A stretch of 64,000 bases of DNA from Leptodactylus fallax. Taxonomy: Eukaryota > Chordata > Amphibia > Anura > Leptodactylidae. Of this stretch, positions 63,201 through 64,000 are shown one piece after another; the first letter of the stretch is position 1; each line of letters opens with the position of its first letter. The stretch is taken from positions 1,557,001-1,621,000 of the forward strand of contig CAMRHE010000168.1 of NCBI GenBank assembly GCA_947044405.1, read 5' to 3'. A program made the position numbers and the translations under genes. Below the pieces are notes generated by a model. That model searched no databases. It saw only the letters and a program-made list of their open reading frames with translations, and was not told the DNA's origin.

Positions 63201-64000
63201 GAGTGCATGTTTAGATTGTTGTTTTTTTGGACGCCATGTCACATTTGCAGAGACCCTAAAATTGCCCCTACAAAATGGGGGTCACTTCTTGGGGAATTCC
63301 AATTTACTGGCACCTCCAGGGCTCTGCAAAAACAACATGGCGACGAGAAAGTACTCCAAAAGCTAAAAAAACACAGTGCTCCATCCCTTCTGAGCCCTGC
63401 TGTGTGCCCAAGCAGCAGTTTATACCCACATATTTATCTTTTTGTCCCCGGGATAGCCCACTTAATAGTTTTAGGAGTCTCTGATGCCACAAAGTGGCCG
63501 CAACCTATTAGGCACTGAAATTGGATATTTCTTTAAAAACTTAAATTTTCACTTTGTACATTAATTTTTGGGAAGCATTTTTAGGCTCAAAATCATAATA
63601 TCCCTTGATACATTCCTTGAGGGGTGTAGTTTCTAAAATGGGGTCACTTTTAGGGGGTTTCCATTGTACTGGTACTTTAGGGGCTCTGTAAATGCGACAT
63701 GGCACCTGAAAACTATTCCAGCCACATCTGCCTTCCAAAAGCCAAACAGCGCTCTTTCCATTCTGAGCCCCACCATGTACCCATACAGCAGATTACAACC
63801 ACATATTGGGCATTTCTGTGTTCAGAAGAAATTGTGTAACAAACTGTGGGGAGCTTTTTCTTCTTTAACCACTTGCAAAAATTAAAAATATGTCGCTAAA
63901 TGGACGGTTTATTGGAAAAACGTAATTTTACATTTTTACGTCCCAATGATGATAAAATCTGTGAAACAGCTGTGAGGTCAAAATGCTCACTATACCACTA
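60300..64000. repeat. Repeat family X, longest copy
   Basis: This opens with TAACCCCTTCCTGATATCCG and the palindrome CCGTAATAGTACGG and continues to the window end. It includes a segment (60995-61130) that is an inverted counterpart of 31840-31990. Blocks shared with 34526, 52266 and 56100 follow in order, then degenerate tandem modules (62260-63800). No consistent reading frame, no terminal repeat pair and no polymerase motif were found, so the class is unknown. Confidence 0.75.
62260..63800. repeat. Degenerate tandem modules within family X
   Basis: Four related modules of about 300-400 bp start near 62260, 62890, 63230 and 63600. Each has CCTTGA..AATTCTTTGAGGGG or an equivalent, then TTCCACTTTACTGGTA, GGCTCTGCAAA..ACATGG, CTCCAAAAGCCA, GCGCTCCTTCCCTTCTG and CAGTTTATACCCACAT in the same order. 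Noncoding on all frames checked. Confidence 0.7.

Overview
The window looks like repeat-dense vertebrate DNA, most likely from an anuran amphibian. This is inferred from the mixture of Tc1-like, hAT, DIRS and Ty3/gypsy elements with foldback MITEs of kinds common in frogs. I found no convincing host protein-coding gene, no tRNA or rRNA gene, and no prokaryotic feature. Almost all long reading frames belong to transposable elements or are artefacts of minisatellites.

Layout. 1-4370: 3' part of a Ty3/gypsy element (copy A, + strand; RT end, RNase H, integrase, 3' LTR). 4399-4931: foldback element. 5047-6550: decayed Tc1-like element. 6703-8269: Tc1-like element with an open DD35E transposase and TA target duplications. 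8832-11477: mariner fragment, then a broken hAT/ZMYM1-like transposase carrying a Tc1 fragment. 11677-15080: MITEs around a non-autonomous hAT (11943-13988). 15090-21115: an internally deleted gypsy remnant whose LTR was split by a 5.2 kb DIRS element (15293-20474) with inverted terminal repeats, an internal complementary region, gag, RT/RNase H and tyrosine recombinase. 23258-27464: a second hAT-like element filled with minisatellite and holding a 5'-truncated Tc1-like element with an open DD37E transposase. 28936-30946: a third hAT element with a perfect 8-bp target duplication, also filled with minisatellite. 31840-35830: repeat family 'X' and two broken Tc1-like elements.

36319-42927 is gypsy copy B (- strand), with both LTRs, a CTTG duplication, gag and protease, but with RT and RNase H deleted. 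It sits inside an old Tc1-like transposase. 45547-50245 is a different Ty3/gypsy lineage with a SCAN-like Gag and integrase upstream of RT (Gmr1-like order), with GTAT duplications. It and a Tc1-like element (50317-51868) both lie inside one small palindromic element. 57998-59561 is a second copy of the DD35E element. 59581-60051 holds a small zinc-motif ORF. 60300-64000 is a long copy of family X, with degenerate internal modules of about 300-400 bp.

The elements do not form a pathway. The informative content is the nesting order, which gives relative ages, and the split between elements with open reading frames (DD35E copies, DD37E, gypsy A) and dead or trans-dependent ones (gypsy B, Gmr1-like, DIRS, minisatellite-filled hATs).
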